A stretch of DNA of 64,000 nucleotides from Pusillimonas sp044464525 (GCF_044464525.1 NZ_JBIQLE010000013.1:1-64000), one strand, 5' to 3'. Shown: positions 8,782 to 17,898, numbered from the stretch's first letter. A program made the numbers and translations. Notes: generated by a model from the sequence alone, not told the origin.

Positions 8782-8991
8782 TTACTCCATGGTGAAACCA
8801 AGCTTGATGGTGACCTGCCAATGCCCCACCTTGCCGTCTACGACATGGCCGCGGGTTTCGACAACGTTAAACCACTGGATGTTGCGTACGGTTTCGCTTG
8901 CCTTCGCGATGGCGTTGGACACCGCGTCTTCAATGCTGGTGGGCGACGAACCGGTCAGTTCGATCTGCTTGTAGACATGATTGGTGCTCAT
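8782..8991 (-). CDS. Dodecin, flavin-storage protein
   Basis: The 69-residue product matches dodecin: a beta-alpha-beta-beta subunit (MSTNHVYKQIELTGSS; helix EDAVSNAIAKA; strands IQWFNVVETRGHV and VTIKLGF). The Trp in IQWFNV is the residue that stacks on the flavin ring in this family. Twelve subunits form a hollow sphere that buffers riboflavin or FMN. AAGGAG sits 7 bases before the ATG at 8991, which excludes the longer upstream frame. It is upstream of the methyltransferase in the same transcript. Confidence 0.94.
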   Translation of the reverse strand: MSTNHVYKQIELTGSSPTSIEDAVSNAIAKASETVRNIQWFNVVETRGHVVDGKVGHWQVTIKLGFTME

Positions 8992-9112
8992 GGTTCGCTC
9001 CTTGCGCTGAACTCGTTGGTGGTTGAACCATGGTAAATGGTTTGAGAGACTGCCACAAGGCACAAACCGGCAAGTAATACCAGCCTGGGCCGCGTGGCGC
9101 CATTCAATTGGC

Positions 9113-10279
9113 TTAGACCTTACGCAGGTGGTTATCCCAGGCGCGGCCAGGCTGCTCTGACAAGATCGTGGTTAGCCGTTCACCCTCCAAAGCCAGGTCG
9201 GCTGTGTCAACCATTGTGTGGCTCTCATGCGCCAGACCGATAGACACCAAGGCGCCCAGGCCATTACTCAATAAAAACCCATTGTCGGCGGCGGCCGCCA
9301 CGCCGCATCCATCATTCAGTCTTACTTGCCCAAGAAAGCTTCCACTGACTGCTTCCCAGAACACCACGCAATTGCCCACGGGGCTTGAGGTGGCGATGAA
9401 ACGGCCGCCGGGGTCTGCCGCCACGGAACCCACATAATTGCGCATGCCGCGCAACACCTCGGGCGGCCCTGGGAAAAGCCGTATCGGCTCGCCGCGCCGA
9501 TGGCGGGCCACCAAGGCGGGACGGACGGCGGCCGGGCCCATGTACTGGCAGCCGACCCATACCGCGCCCGTTGCGTCCAATGCCATATGGCGCAAGGAAA
9601 GCTGGTGCAATTCGTCCGGCAGGTACACCTGTTCGAGCAGCTTGCCGCTGCGTGCATCCACATATGCCAGCGACGGCTTCATGGAATCGAGATTAAGTTC
9701 AAGCTTGCCGTAATCGGGGTGGGTCAGTATGCCTCCGTTGGCGACGCACAGCGTGTGCCCATCGGGCATCAAGACGACTTCGTGCGGCCCGATTCCCGCC
9801 GACGAAAACTCGCCCACCCGTCGATACCCGCCCAGTGCGGATGCGTCATAAATACCCAGCAAACCCCGCCCCGCCTCATAATCGTTTTCCGTGGCAAACA
9901 GAAGACGGCCGTCAGGCGTGTAGACGCCATGGCCAAAGTAATGCCTTCCCTTTGCGATTGGCAGGGGCCGAGCCGGCTCCCCGCCTTCAAGATCGAAAGC
10001 CATCGCAAAGAACCCCGGTTGACGCCCAAAGGCGACTGCGCGCCGCCGCTCTTTGTCGATGGCAAAGCTGTGCCCGCGATCAGGCAAGGGCACAACACGA
10101 AGGTCGGTTCCGGCCGCATCGAACACCGCCGCCTCATACTGGCCTTCGCGCTTGCGGGCCGCCAGGTATAGAGCCTGGCTTGTGCTTGGCGGCGTCTGGG
10201 CGGCTCCGCATAAGGGCACGGCGCCCGACGCCAACACGAAAGCCAAGAAGCGACGCCGGTCAATCTCCGTCAAGTGCAT
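9113..10279 (-). CDS. DUF1513 domain protein, probable Tat-exported beta-propeller
   Basis: The 388-residue protein begins with DRRRFLAF followed by a hydrophobic segment, a probable twin-arginine signal. The rest has propeller-like repeats (RGHSFAIDKERRRAVAFGRQPGFFA, VYTPDGRLLFATEN, IGPHEVVLMPDGHTLCVANGG) typical of the DUF1513 family. The biochemical function is unknown. It is the last gene of the imelysin operon and overlaps the preceding imelysin stop by 20 bases. DUF1513 genes travel with imelysin and DUF1111 genes in other proteobacteria, which suggests a role in periplasmic iron handling. It may bind or sense a metal, but nothing in the sequence proves this. Confidence 0.85.
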   Translation of the reverse strand: MHLTEIDRRRFLAFVLASGAVPLCGAAQTPPSTSQALYLAARKREGQYEAAVFDAAGTDLRVVPLPDRGHSFAIDKERRRAVAFGRQPGFFAMAFDLEGGEPARPLPIAKGRHYFGHGVYTPDGRLLFATENDYEAGRGLLGIYDASALGGYRRVGEFSSAGIGPHEVVLMPDGHTLCVANGGILTHPDYGKLELNLDSMKPSLAYVDARSGKLLEQVYLPDELHQLSLRHMALDATGAVWVGCQYMGPAAVRPALVARHRRGEPIRLFPGPPEVLRGMRNYVGSVAADPGGRFIATSSPVGNCVVFWEAVSGSFLGQVRLNDGCGVAAAADNGFLLSNGLGALVSIGLAHESHTMVDTADLALEGERLTTILSEQPGRAWDNHLRKV

Positions 10280-11333
10280 TGAACCCTATCCTTACGCCCA
10301 AGGCAGGCGCCATATGCTGGTCGACGAGGTCTTTGGCATTACGCAGCAGCAGCGTTACCAACACCAGCTCACGATGGCTGTCTTCTGCGCCGAAGAGTTC
10401 ATCGGTTGAGCCATGCATTTGCGCCAGGTGATCGGCGGCCCGCTTCAGCTCACCCCTTATGTTCTGGTCCAACCATGCAGCGTTCGCAAAGCGATATTGC
10501 CCGGCATCGTAAAACGCAAGCATGCCCTGCACAGCCGCTTCGATCGACGTGGCGGCAAGCCCGCTGCGCCAGAACGGTGCTTTGCGGACATTTGCCTTCG
10601 CGACATCTGTGCCCAGGGCCGGCGCCAGCTTGACGTCAGCCTGGAACTGCAGACCGGTGGACAAAGCCTTGACCACCTCGGCGGCAACTTCTTGAGAGCT
10701 GCGATAAAGCGGGTTGTCGGCATTGGGGCGGGCGAACAGGCCGGCCTGCTCACCGCCCTGGCTCCACTGCGCCGCCAGGTCGGCGCCGATTTGCTCAAGG
10801 TTGCCCGCCACTGCCAGCGCATACGCGCATGCTGTATCCCGGTTGTCAGCTTCGGCTCCCGTTAACAGCCCTTTGTTTCTATACAGTACATATTCCAGCG
10901 CCGGCAGCCCTTTCAAGGCGATGCTGTGAGACGCCAGGCCACGGGCATCAGGAATTTCGGCGACCGGCTTGGCCAACATGCCTTGAACCTGTCTTGTCAT
11001 GACGCCGCGCGGATCGGGCCAGAAATAAATGTTTTCAAAGCGATTCAAGTCGACCAGGGGACCGAAGCGCAAAAACTCGATGCCGGCCCACGCCTTGACC
11101 AAGCGCTCGAAGGCTGCCGCCGACTCTGTGCTACCGCTTTCATGGGCTGTACTGCAAGCGCTTTGCAAGGTATCGCCCATATGCGCCGCCGCCTGCTGGA
11201 ACTCGGCCATCGCCGGCGCAATGTAAACCTGGGTCAGCCGACTCCCAAGGCCATCGTCGGTCTCGGGCAAAGCATCACCTTGGGCCGCCAATGGCGCCAC
11301 GGCCAGCAGCGCTGCCGCCATCCATTTCTTCAT
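10260..11333 (-). CDS. Imelysin family protein (second, GLPALE type)
   Basis: The 357-residue protein has a signal peptide (MKKWMAAALLAVAPLAAQGDA) and an all-helical imelysin domain. The region equivalent to the conserved GxHxxE motif reads GLPALE, with proline in place of histidine, so any metal site would differ from that of the partner imelysin at 12898-14190. Imelysins were named for an insulin-cleaving protein, but most members are now thought to bind iron or haem in the periplasm. A GTG immediately upstream (11336) could also serve as start. Eleven bases separate it from the upstream di-heme gene. Confidence 0.88.
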   Translation of the reverse strand: MKKWMAAALLAVAPLAAQGDALPETDDGLGSRLTQVYIAPAMAEFQQAAAHMGDTLQSACSTAHESGSTESAAAFERLVKAWAGIEFLRFGPLVDLNRFENIYFWPDPRGVMTRQVQGMLAKPVAEIPDARGLASHSIALKGLPALEYVLYRNKGLLTGAEADNRDTACAYALAVAGNLEQIGADLAAQWSQGGEQAGLFARPNADNPLYRSSQEVAAEVVKALSTGLQFQADVKLAPALGTDVAKANVRKAPFWRSGLAATSIEAAVQGMLAFYDAGQYRFANAAWLDQNIRGELKRAADHLAQMHGSTDELFGAEDSHRELVLVTLLLRNAKDLVDQHMAPALGVRIGFNALDGD

Positions 11334-11344
11334 CACGTTTTTCC

Positions 11345-12892
11345 CTACAACGATTCGAGAAAGCGTAAAAGGTTTCCACGCTCTTCAGGAGTCATGGCGA
11401 CCACGCGGTCGCGAGCGGCCTGTGCCTCGCCCCCATGCCACAGCACGGCCTCAAGCAAAGTGCGCGCACGGCCGTCGTGCAGCCATGTGGCATCGGGATT
11501 CACAGTCTTGGTAAGGCCTATGCCCCAAAGGGGTGGAGTGCGCCACTGGCTGCCGCTCGCCTCGCCCTCGACCTGGCCGTCCGCCAAGCCCGGACCCATG
11601 TCGTGCAGCAATAAATCAGTGTATGGCCAGATCAGCTGGAAACGATACTCGGGACGAGACGCGTCGCGGCTGGTGACGTACTTGGGCACATGGCAGGCAA
11701 CGCACTGAGACTCATAAAATAGCTTCTTTCCGGCCAGCACGCGCTGGTCGTCGACATCGCGTCGCCGAGGCAGGGCCAGGTTTTCGGAATAGAAGGTAAC
11801 AAAGTCGGCCAACCTCGCGGGCACTTCGTGCTCGCCCAGATGTTCTTGTGCGCCATGAGGCATCTGCCGGCAATCCATCTGCGCCTCGGTGCAATCGCCG
11901 TGGTGGTCGGGGAACAGGGGCGTCGACAAGCCCATATCATTTGAAAACGCCGTTGCAGCCTGGTGGTGCACATCTGGCTGGCCCGCCTTCCAGCTGAAGC
12001 GCCCCAGCACCCGCTTCCCGTCCTCCGTCCAGGCCCAATTCGGCTTGCCGGCCACGCCATCCGGCTTTTCACGTGCGGCATTAGCCAATATATCGCCCTC
12101 ATGTATGGCCTCGAGCAGGCCAAGCCCCAACATCGGCGGAGCCAGGCGGGGCGAAATGACGGTGTCTGGGTGCAGCGGCCCGTAGTTGAGGTTCCGCACC
12201 TGATAGACGGGTTGCATCAGCACCGCGGTCTCGCCGCCATTGAGCTGCACAGGCGCCTCGCGGTATTCGATCGACAATTGTCCCTCGGCGGGCACGCCGG
12301 CAACCGCAAACGGCTGCAGCTGATTACCGTATACAGGGTCCGGCATCCATTGGATTTCTCCGTGCCCGATGCGCTCGCGCGCGTCTTGCACGCTGGTGGG
12401 GCGAGACAGGCGCGCCAGCAGCGCCACCGAATCTCGCTGTTCGAATTTTTCGAAACCGGGTACCGTGCCGCGCCCGTCCTTGACGTGGCATGCCTGGCAC
12501 GAACGCGCGTTGAACAAGGGCCCCAGGCCGTCCGATGCCTGCGTAGAAGCGGGCGAGGACACCCAGTCTTTACGAAACAGGCCGTTGCCCACCATGAATT
12601 CCTGGCGCCCCTCGAAACTGAGGTTGGCTGCCGGATGGGAATAGATGTCGGCGTTGACGTGCTTGTCGACGGTGCCGGCGCCGCCCTGCATAACCTCGAA
12701 CGGCTCCGGCACGGAAAATTCGGTGGCCGGCCGGACAATGGCCGCGACACGGCTGCGGTCTTCGTCAGTGAGATCGTCGCGATGCGACAGCGGCGCCGCC
12801 CCAGGGGCGACCACCGGAAGCAATACAGCCAGCACACCGATTGCCACAGGCACAAGGCCGGTGAACCGGCGCCTTTTCTCTGACACGGCCAT
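11345..12892 (-). CDS. Di-heme c-type cytochrome, DUF1111 (di-haem oxidoreductase) family
   Basis: The ~515-residue exported protein has an N-terminal hydrophobic signal (TGLVPVAIGVLAVLLPVV) and two CxxCH haem c motifs (CQACH near residue 137 and CVACH near residue 400), both within DUF1111-type context (GLGPLFNARSCQACH; LHDGRARTL near the C-terminus). Members are called di-haem or thiol oxidoreductases, but the reaction is not established. It lies between two imelysin genes, 5 bases after one and 11 before the other, so it is probably co-transcribed with them. A redox role on iron is a reasonable inference, as ferric/ferrous cycling would suit the neighbours. Confidence 0.9.
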   Translation of the reverse strand: MAVSEKRRRFTGLVPVAIGVLAVLLPVVAPGAAPLSHRDDLTDEDRSRVAAIVRPATEFSVPEPFEVMQGGAGTVDKHVNADIYSHPAANLSFEGRQEFMVGNGLFRKDWVSSPASTQASDGLGPLFNARSCQACHVKDGRGTVPGFEKFEQRDSVALLARLSRPTSVQDARERIGHGEIQWMPDPVYGNQLQPFAVAGVPAEGQLSIEYREAPVQLNGGETAVLMQPVYQVRNLNYGPLHPDTVISPRLAPPMLGLGLLEAIHEGDILANAAREKPDGVAGKPNWAWTEDGKRVLGRFSWKAGQPDVHHQAATAFSNDMGLSTPLFPDHHGDCTEAQMDCRQMPHGAQEHLGEHEVPARLADFVTFYSENLALPRRRDVDDQRVLAGKKLFYESQCVACHVPKYVTSRDASRPEYRFQLIWPYTDLLLHDMGPGLADGQVEGEASGSQWRTPPLWGIGLTKTVNPDATWLHDGRARTLLEAVLWHGGEAQAARDRVVAMTPEERGNLLRFLESL

Positions 12893-12897
12893 CACTT

Positions 12898-14190
12898 TTA
12901 CTGGAACACTGCGTCCGGGCTGTCGAGGCTATCTGAGCCCTCAAGCTCTACGCCGCCCAAGTCGAGCGCGGTAATGACCCGTTCGAAGCTGCGCGTCTGG
13001 GCGATAAGCGCGTCGATGGCCGCTTGCACTGTCTGATTACCCTCGGCATTACCCTGCGCGATCATCTGGTCGTAGGTTTCCGTGGTTTCCGCGCGCTGCT
13101 TCATGGCCAGCATGGCTTCGTGGGCCTCATTCATTCGAGCCTGCACCTCTTTATCGAGCTCGACATCTTTTTCGGCGACCAATTGCGACAGGCTGGTTCC
13201 TTCGACGACCGTGCCGTCAATGCGTTTGTAGCGCCCGTAATACACGTTCATCATGCCGATCTGATTGTAATAATGCGAGTTATGGGTATTGTCGGAGAAG
13301 CAGTCGTGTTCTTCTTCGGGATCGTGCAGCATTAGGCCGAGCTTCATGCGCTCGCCCGCCAATTCGCCATACGAAAGGCTGCCCAGTCCGGTCAACATGG
13401 CGATCAGGCCCTGCTGCGGATCGGCTTGCACATCGGCACGGGCGCCGCCGTCGGCCTCCCAGTTCTCAACCATTTCCTGCAGGTCGTCGACCAGCATCTG
13501 AGTAACCACGGTAAGATAGGTGACGCGCCGGTCGCAGTTGCCACCGGTGCAATTGGCAAGATCGAAATCGGTGTATGGACGATTGCCGGCGTGGCGTTCT
13601 TGGGGCGTACCCTGACGGTCGGCGGGTGCAGGGCCGGTGCCATTGAGGTCTTGACCCCACAGCAAAAACTCGATGGCATGATAACCGGTGGCCACATTGG
13701 CCTCGTTGCCATCGGCTTCGTGCAGCACCTCGCCGAGCAGCTGGGCATCAATGACGCTTGTATCGACGGCCTTGCCGCCCACACTGATGCTGTCGTTGGC
13801 AATGACGTTAACAACATAATAAGCATTGACGTCAGATTCAATGCCGTACGAGGCGTCTACATAGTCGATCATGCCTTCGTCCAGCGGCCAGGCATTTACC
13901 CGGCCCTCCCAGGCGTCAACGATCGGGTTGCCGAAGCGGAAAGCCTCGGTCTGCTGATACGGCACACGCGCATCGAGCCAGGCTTGCCGCGCGGCACGGA
14001 GTGTGTCGGCGCTGGGCTTTGCCGCCAGGGCATCGACCGCCTGTTGCAGGCGCTTGGCGGTTGCCAATGCATCTTGGTACTCGGCCAGGGCCACGTCGGC
14101 ATAGGTTTTCACAACGGCGGTTTTATCAACGGCCGCGTGGGCCGAACCTACGGACAGGGCCAGCAATGCCCCAAGCAACATACTGCGCAT
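12898..14190 (-). CDS. Imelysin family protein (first, GxHxxE type; IrpA-like)
   Basis: The 430-residue exported protein has a clear signal peptide (MRSMLLGALLALSVGSAHAA) and a long helical imelysin domain. The family GxHxxE motif is present as GYHAIEFLLWGQD. Two cysteines in DLANCTGGNCDRR may form a disulfide, and EEEHDCFSDNTHNS is a conserved segment of the iron-regulated-protein-A branch. AGGAG 9 bases upstream supports the ATG at 14190. The di-heme gene starts 5 bases after its stop. A Fur-like box lies ~385 bases upstream, before the small membrane gene that starts the operon. Confidence 0.9.
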   Translation of the reverse strand: MRSMLLGALLALSVGSAHAAVDKTAVVKTYADVALAEYQDALATAKRLQQAVDALAAKPSADTLRAARQAWLDARVPYQQTEAFRFGNPIVDAWEGRVNAWPLDEGMIDYVDASYGIESDVNAYYVVNVIANDSISVGGKAVDTSVIDAQLLGEVLHEADGNEANVATGYHAIEFLLWGQDLNGTGPAPADRQGTPQERHAGNRPYTDFDLANCTGGNCDRRVTYLTVVTQMLVDDLQEMVENWEADGGARADVQADPQQGLIAMLTGLGSLSYGELAGERMKLGLMLHDPEEEHDCFSDNTHNSHYYNQIGMMNVYYGRYKRIDGTVVEGTSLSQLVAEKDVELDKEVQARMNEAHEAMLAMKQRAETTETYDQMIAQGNAEGNQTVQAAIDALIAQTRSFERVITALDLGGVELEGSDSLDSPDAVFQ

Positions 14191-14274
14191 CAAACAATTC
14201 TCCTGGTTGGCGGACAGGCGCCGATTGGTGTAACCCGTAATTCTAAACGATTCCAATTATCGATTACACCATGT

Positions 14275-14553
14275 TCAGGAAAAATTAAGGGAATTGCCGA
14301 TGCGTGGCGCCAGCCGACACCATAGAGCCACACCCGACGACGCCAAAGGCAGCCCCACCAGAATAAACAGTACGCCGGTACCCAGGGCGGATGCCTGGCT
14401 GATTTCAGCGGACAAGCCCAACACCCCAAGCAAGAAAAACAAGGCCGCGAAAACGCCACAAGCCCACGGCGCGGGGCTGCCGGAACGGCGCGCCAGAGCC
14501 AGCAACACAGACGCCAGCATGAACACCGGCGCGAATGACCAGATCAAGGACAT
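14275..14553 (-). CDS. Small membrane protein, first gene of the imelysin operon
   Basis: I do not recognise this 92-residue product. It has three hydrophobic stretches (residues ~3-21, ~30-50 and ~60-80) separated by short polar loops, so it is probably an inner-membrane protein. AGGG lies 6 bases before the ATG at 14553; a TTG at 14565 is a possible earlier start. It lies 84 bases upstream of the first imelysin on the same strand, and a Fur-like box is just upstream at 14574-14592. The position suggests iron-responsive expression, but no function can be assigned. Confidence 0.6.
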   Translation of the reverse strand: MSLIWSFAPVFMLASVLLALARRSGSPAPWACGVFAALFFLLGVLGLSAEISQASALGTGVLFILVGLPLASSGVALWCRLAPRIGNSLNFS

Positions 14554-14573
14554 AAACACCCTCAAATAGCAAT

Positions 14574-14592
14574 GAGAATAGTTCTTATTATC
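14574..14592 (-). promoter_or_regulatory. Candidate Fur box upstream of the imelysin operon
   Basis: The 19 bases GAGAATAGTTCTTATTATC agree with the Fur consensus GATAATGATAATCATTATC at 13 positions. Shifted by one base (14573-14587) the site matches the 7-1-7 form TGATAAT-N-ATTATCA at 11 of 14. It lies 21 bases upstream of the small membrane protein start. purT, on the other strand, starts ~105 bases away and could also be affected. This is a pattern match only. Confidence 0.65.
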
Positions 14593-14697
14593 TTAAAAGA
14601 AGGGGTTCGAGTCAACTTAATTGCGGCCAAGTGAACATAAAGCCGCCGCCGCCTCAGCGTACAATTCGGATTCCAAACTACTGTGAATGAGTGTTGC

Positions 14698-15912
14698 ATG
14701 ACGACCCTGGGCACCCCTCTCTCTCCTTCCGCCACCCGCGTAATGTTGCTGGGTTCGGGCGAGCTGGGCAAAGAAGTACTTATCGCGCTGCAGCGCCTCG
14801 GAGTCGAAACCATAGCGGTCGACCGCTATGAAAACTCGCCCGGTCAGCAGGTGGCCCACCATGCGCACACGATAGACATGGCCGACCCCGAGCAGCTCAA
14901 GGCATTGATCCGCTCGGTCAAGCCCCATCTGATCGTTCCCGAAATCGAAGCCATTGCCACCCCCGCCCTCGAGGAACTCGAGGCGGCTGGCCAGGCGCGC
15001 GTCATACCCACCGCCCGTGCCACACGCCTGACCATGGATCGCGAAGGAATACGCCGTCTGGCCGCAGAGTCGCTGGGCTTGCCGACCAGTCCCTACCACT
15101 TCTGCGATTCGCTCGACGAACTGCGCGCGGCAATTGACGGCGGCATTGGTTACCCGTGCATCGTGAAGCCCGTGATGAGCAGCTCGGGCAAGGGGCAAAG
15201 CCGTATCGACGGCCCCCACGATATCGAAGCCGCATGGAACTACGCCATGTCGGGGGGAAGGGTCAGCCACGGCCGCATCATTGTCGAGGGGTTTGTCGAT
15301 TTCGACTACGAAATCACACTACTGACAGTACGCGCCATGGGCGCCGACGGTCAGACCGAAACACATTTCTGCGATCCCATCGGCCATCTTCAGAAAGCGG
15401 GCGACTACGTTGAAAGCTGGCAGCCGCAACCCATGGTCGACCTGGCCCTGCACAAGGCCCAAGAGGTCGCGCGCAAAATCACGGACGACCTGGGCGGCCT
15501 GGGGGTTTTCGGGGTTGAGCTGTTCGTCAAGGGCGATCAGGTGTGGTTCAGCGAGGTAAGCCCGCGCCCGCATGACACCGGCCTGGTCACCATGATCAGC
15601 CAATGGCAGAGCGAGTTCGAGCTTCATGCGCGAGCCATCCTGGGCTTGCCGGTCGACACCCGCTTGCGAAGCCCCGGAGCCAGTGCCGTGATTTACGGCG
15701 GCGTCGACGCCCAAGGCGTCGTATTCGAAGGCGTCGATGAAGCGCTGCGTATTCCGCAATCTGAATTGCGCCTTTTCGGAAAACCCAACAGTTTCGTCAA
15801 TCGGCGCATGGGCGTGGCGGTGGCTTATGACGACAACATTGAAGCCGCACGTGAACGTGCACGGCGCGTGGCCCAATGTGTCAGGGTCCGGCGTCCGGAT
15901 ATCCAATCTTAG
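14698..15912 (+). CDS. purT: Formate-dependent phosphoribosylglycinamide formyltransferase (GAR transformylase 2)
   Basis: The 404-residue ATP-grasp enzyme makes formyl-GAR from GAR, formate and ATP in purine synthesis. The N-terminal GAR-binding motif is present (VMLLGSGELGKEV), then the ATP-grasp core (YPCIVKPVMSSSGKGQS), the metal-binding GVELFVKGDQVWFSEVSPRPHDTG and the C-terminal lid. The ATG at 14698 gives the typical N-terminus MTTLGTPLSPSATRV; a second in-frame ATG at 14683 is possible. It is divergent from the imelysin operon. Confidence 0.95.
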   Translation: MTTLGTPLSPSATRVMLLGSGELGKEVLIALQRLGVETIAVDRYENSPGQQVAHHAHTIDMADPEQLKALIRSVKPHLIVPEIEAIATPALEELEAAGQARVIPTARATRLTMDREGIRRLAAESLGLPTSPYHFCDSLDELRAAIDGGIGYPCIVKPVMSSSGKGQSRIDGPHDIEAAWNYAMSGGRVSHGRIIVEGFVDFDYEITLLTVRAMGADGQTETHFCDPIGHLQKAGDYVESWQPQPMVDLALHKAQEVARKITDDLGGLGVFGVELFVKGDQVWFSEVSPRPHDTGLVTMISQWQSEFELHARAILGLPVDTRLRSPGASAVIYGGVDAQGVVFEGVDEALRIPQSELRLFGKPNSFVNRRMGVAVAYDDNIEAARERARRVAQCVRVRRPDIQS

Positions 15913-16117
15913 CCGGCCTGGGCGCAGCCCAACGTCGCCGCCGAACCTTCGTTGTGCATAGGCGTCGAGACCCATTTTGTCTTTGTGCCCCTTTAATTGT
16001 TCCATTTATGGAACTCAATACCCAATATCGCCATCTTAATAACTATTTTTATATCCAATAAAATGTCTTTAACCTGAAGGCGACAACGGTTCCTTCTAAA
16101 CAAAATACATCAAAGAC

Positions 16118-16657
16118 ATGAAAACTCATTACAACCCCATGGCCGTCGCACTGCACTGGCTAATGGCCCTCGGCCTGCTTGGCACGTTCGCGTTGGGCTT
16201 CTATATGCACGATTTGCCGCTGTCACCGAACATGCTCAAGCTCTATTCGTGGCACAAGTGGGCGGGAATCGGTCTGTTGCTACTGATCGTAGTGCGCCTG
16301 GGATGGCGCATTGTGCACCCAGCCCCCACCATGCCCGCCTCGATGGGCCGCCTTTCAAGGCTGGCCGCCCATGCCGGACACTGGCTACTGTATGCGCTGA
16401 TGCTCGTCATACCCATAAGCGGCTGGCTGATGAGCTCTGCCCAGGGCTTTCAAGTGGTGTGGTTTGGTGTCGTACCACTGCCCGACCTGGTGTCCAAGAA
16501 CGCCGAGCTGGGAGCGTTGCTTATGCAAGTGCATAAATACCTTAACTACACCCTGTTCGTCGCCGTCATCGGCCACGCGGGTGCGGCCCTGGGACACCAC
16601 TTCATCAAGAAAGACACCGTGCTGACACGCATGCTGCCTTTTCTGGCTCAAGCTTGA
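16118..16657 (+). CDS. Cytochrome b561 family protein
   Basis: The 179-residue membrane protein has four predicted spans and the haem-ligand histidines expected of prokaryotic b561: His in VALHWLMALGL, HKWAGIGLL, AHAGHWLLY and HKYLNYTLF. It probably carries electrons from quinol to periplasmic partners. Its stop overlaps the region just before a YceI gene (21 bases), the same b561-YceI pairing seen as yceJ-yceI in enterobacteria. The 205 bases upstream are AT-rich and include an inverted repeat GTTCCA/TGGAAC at 15999-16014. Confidence 0.92.
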   Translation: MKTHYNPMAVALHWLMALGLLGTFALGFYMHDLPLSPNMLKLYSWHKWAGIGLLLLIVVRLGWRIVHPAPTMPASMGRLSRLAAHAGHWLLYALMLVIPISGWLMSSAQGFQVVWFGVVPLPDLVSKNAELGALLMQVHKYLNYTLFVAVIGHAGAALGHHFIKKDTVLTRMLPFLAQA

Positions 16658-16677
16658 ATAAATTACCGGAGAACCTT

Positions 16678-17250
16678 ATGACAACCCGACCTCTTGGCCG
16701 CTGCCTAGCCGCGGCCGCGCTGGCCTTCGCCGCCATTAGCGGCGCACAAGCCGCCGGCTACACCAGCCTCAACACTGACGACAGCCGCATCGTTTTCGCA
16801 TATAGCCAGATGGGCGTTGGCATGGAAGGCAGCTTCAAAAACCTGGAAGCAAAAAGCTTCAGCTTCGACACCGAGCGCCCCGAAACCGCCCAGGTCGTGA
16901 TCGAAATTCCACTCATCAATGTGGACGCGGGTTACGACGAAGCCAACGATGAGCTTGAAAAAAGCGAATGGCTGGATACCGAACGGCATCCGTTTGCACG
17001 CTTCACGTCTTCCCAGGTGACGGCGCTGGGCGACAACCGCTATGAAGTAACCGGCCAGCTAAGCATCAAGGGCCGCGACAAGGAAGTTAGCGTCCCGTTT
17101 GAATTCACCGAAGAAGGCGACGCCGGCGTGTTTCTGGGCAGCTTTACCCTGCAGCGCGACGACTTCGGCATCGGCGAAGGCCAATGGGCCGACTTCGGCA
17201 TCGTGGCAAACGACATACAGATCAAGTTTCACTTCGTCGCCAACCCTTAA
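16678..17250 (+). CDS. YceI family periplasmic protein (first copy)
   Basis: The 190-residue protein has a signal peptide (RCLAAAALAFAAISGAQA) and a lipocalin-like YceI barrel that binds long polyisoprenoids such as ubiquinone-8 in known members. Family features seen are DDSRIVFAYSQMGVGMEGSF at the start and LSIKGRDKEVSVPFEF in the middle. GGAG lies 7 bases upstream of the ATG at 16678. It is the middle gene of a b561-YceI-YceI trio and shares little close sequence with the next YceI, so it is not a recent duplicate. Confidence 0.9.
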   Translation: MTTRPLGRCLAAAALAFAAISGAQAAGYTSLNTDDSRIVFAYSQMGVGMEGSFKNLEAKSFSFDTERPETAQVVIEIPLINVDAGYDEANDELEKSEWLDTERHPFARFTSSQVTALGDNRYEVTGQLSIKGRDKEVSVPFEFTEEGDAGVFLGSFTLQRDDFGIGEGQWADFGIVANDIQIKFHFVANP

Positions 17251-17328
17251 GGCGACCGCAGCTTTCGTACTACTCGATAACACCCCTGGCACAGCGCCGG
17301 AAAACGCTTTTTTTTACAAGGATTCATC

Positions 17329-17898
17329 ATGAAGAAAACACTCATCGCCGCATTGTTTGCCAGTTTCGTCGCCGGCCCCGCCCTGGCCGCTCCGCAAACT
17401 TATGTGCTGGACCCCAGCCATAGCTTCCCGCGTTTCTCGTATAACCACATGGGCTTGTCCAAGCAAATCCTGCGCTTCAACAAAACAAGCGGCACGGTGA
17501 TGCTTGATAAAAAAACTCGCGAAGCCAAGGTGGACGTCGTTATCGATACCACGTCCATCGATACCGGCTTCGACGATTTCGACCAACACATCCAGGGCGC
17601 CGACTTCCTGGACACGGCCCAGTTCCCCACCGCAACGTTCAAGTCGACCAAGGTTGTATTTGAAGGCGACAAGCCCGTCAGCATCGAAGGCGACCTGACC
17701 ATCAAGGGAATCACCAAACCCCTAACCCTGACCGTCACGTCGTTCTTCAACGGGCCTCATCCCATGTTGAAGAAAGACACTATCGGCGCCAACGCCACCG
17801 GAGTCATCAAGCGAAGCGACTTCAACGCCGACAAGTTCGCACCGGCAGTGGGTGACGAAGTGACGCTGGACATCGCCCTGGAAGCCATCGTCGAATAA
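17329..17898 (+). CDS. YceI family periplasmic protein (second copy)
   Basis: The 189-residue protein has a signal peptide (MKKTLIAALFASFVAGPALA) and the canonical YceI barrel beginning YVLDPSHSFPRFSYNHMG, with the FDQHIQGADFLDTAQFPTA segment that is strongly conserved in the family. It probably binds an isoprenoid quinone or related lipid in the periplasm. AAGGA precedes the ATG. A hairpin at 17926-17965 ends the unit. The separation of 78 bases from the first YceI gene is compatible with one transcript. Confidence 0.93.
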   Translation: MKKTLIAALFASFVAGPALAAPQTYVLDPSHSFPRFSYNHMGLSKQILRFNKTSGTVMLDKKTREAKVDVVIDTTSIDTGFDDFDQHIQGADFLDTAQFPTATFKSTKVVFEGDKPVSIEGDLTIKGITKPLTLTVTSFFNGPHPMLKKDTIGANATGVIKRSDFNADKFAPAVGDEVTLDIALEAIVE

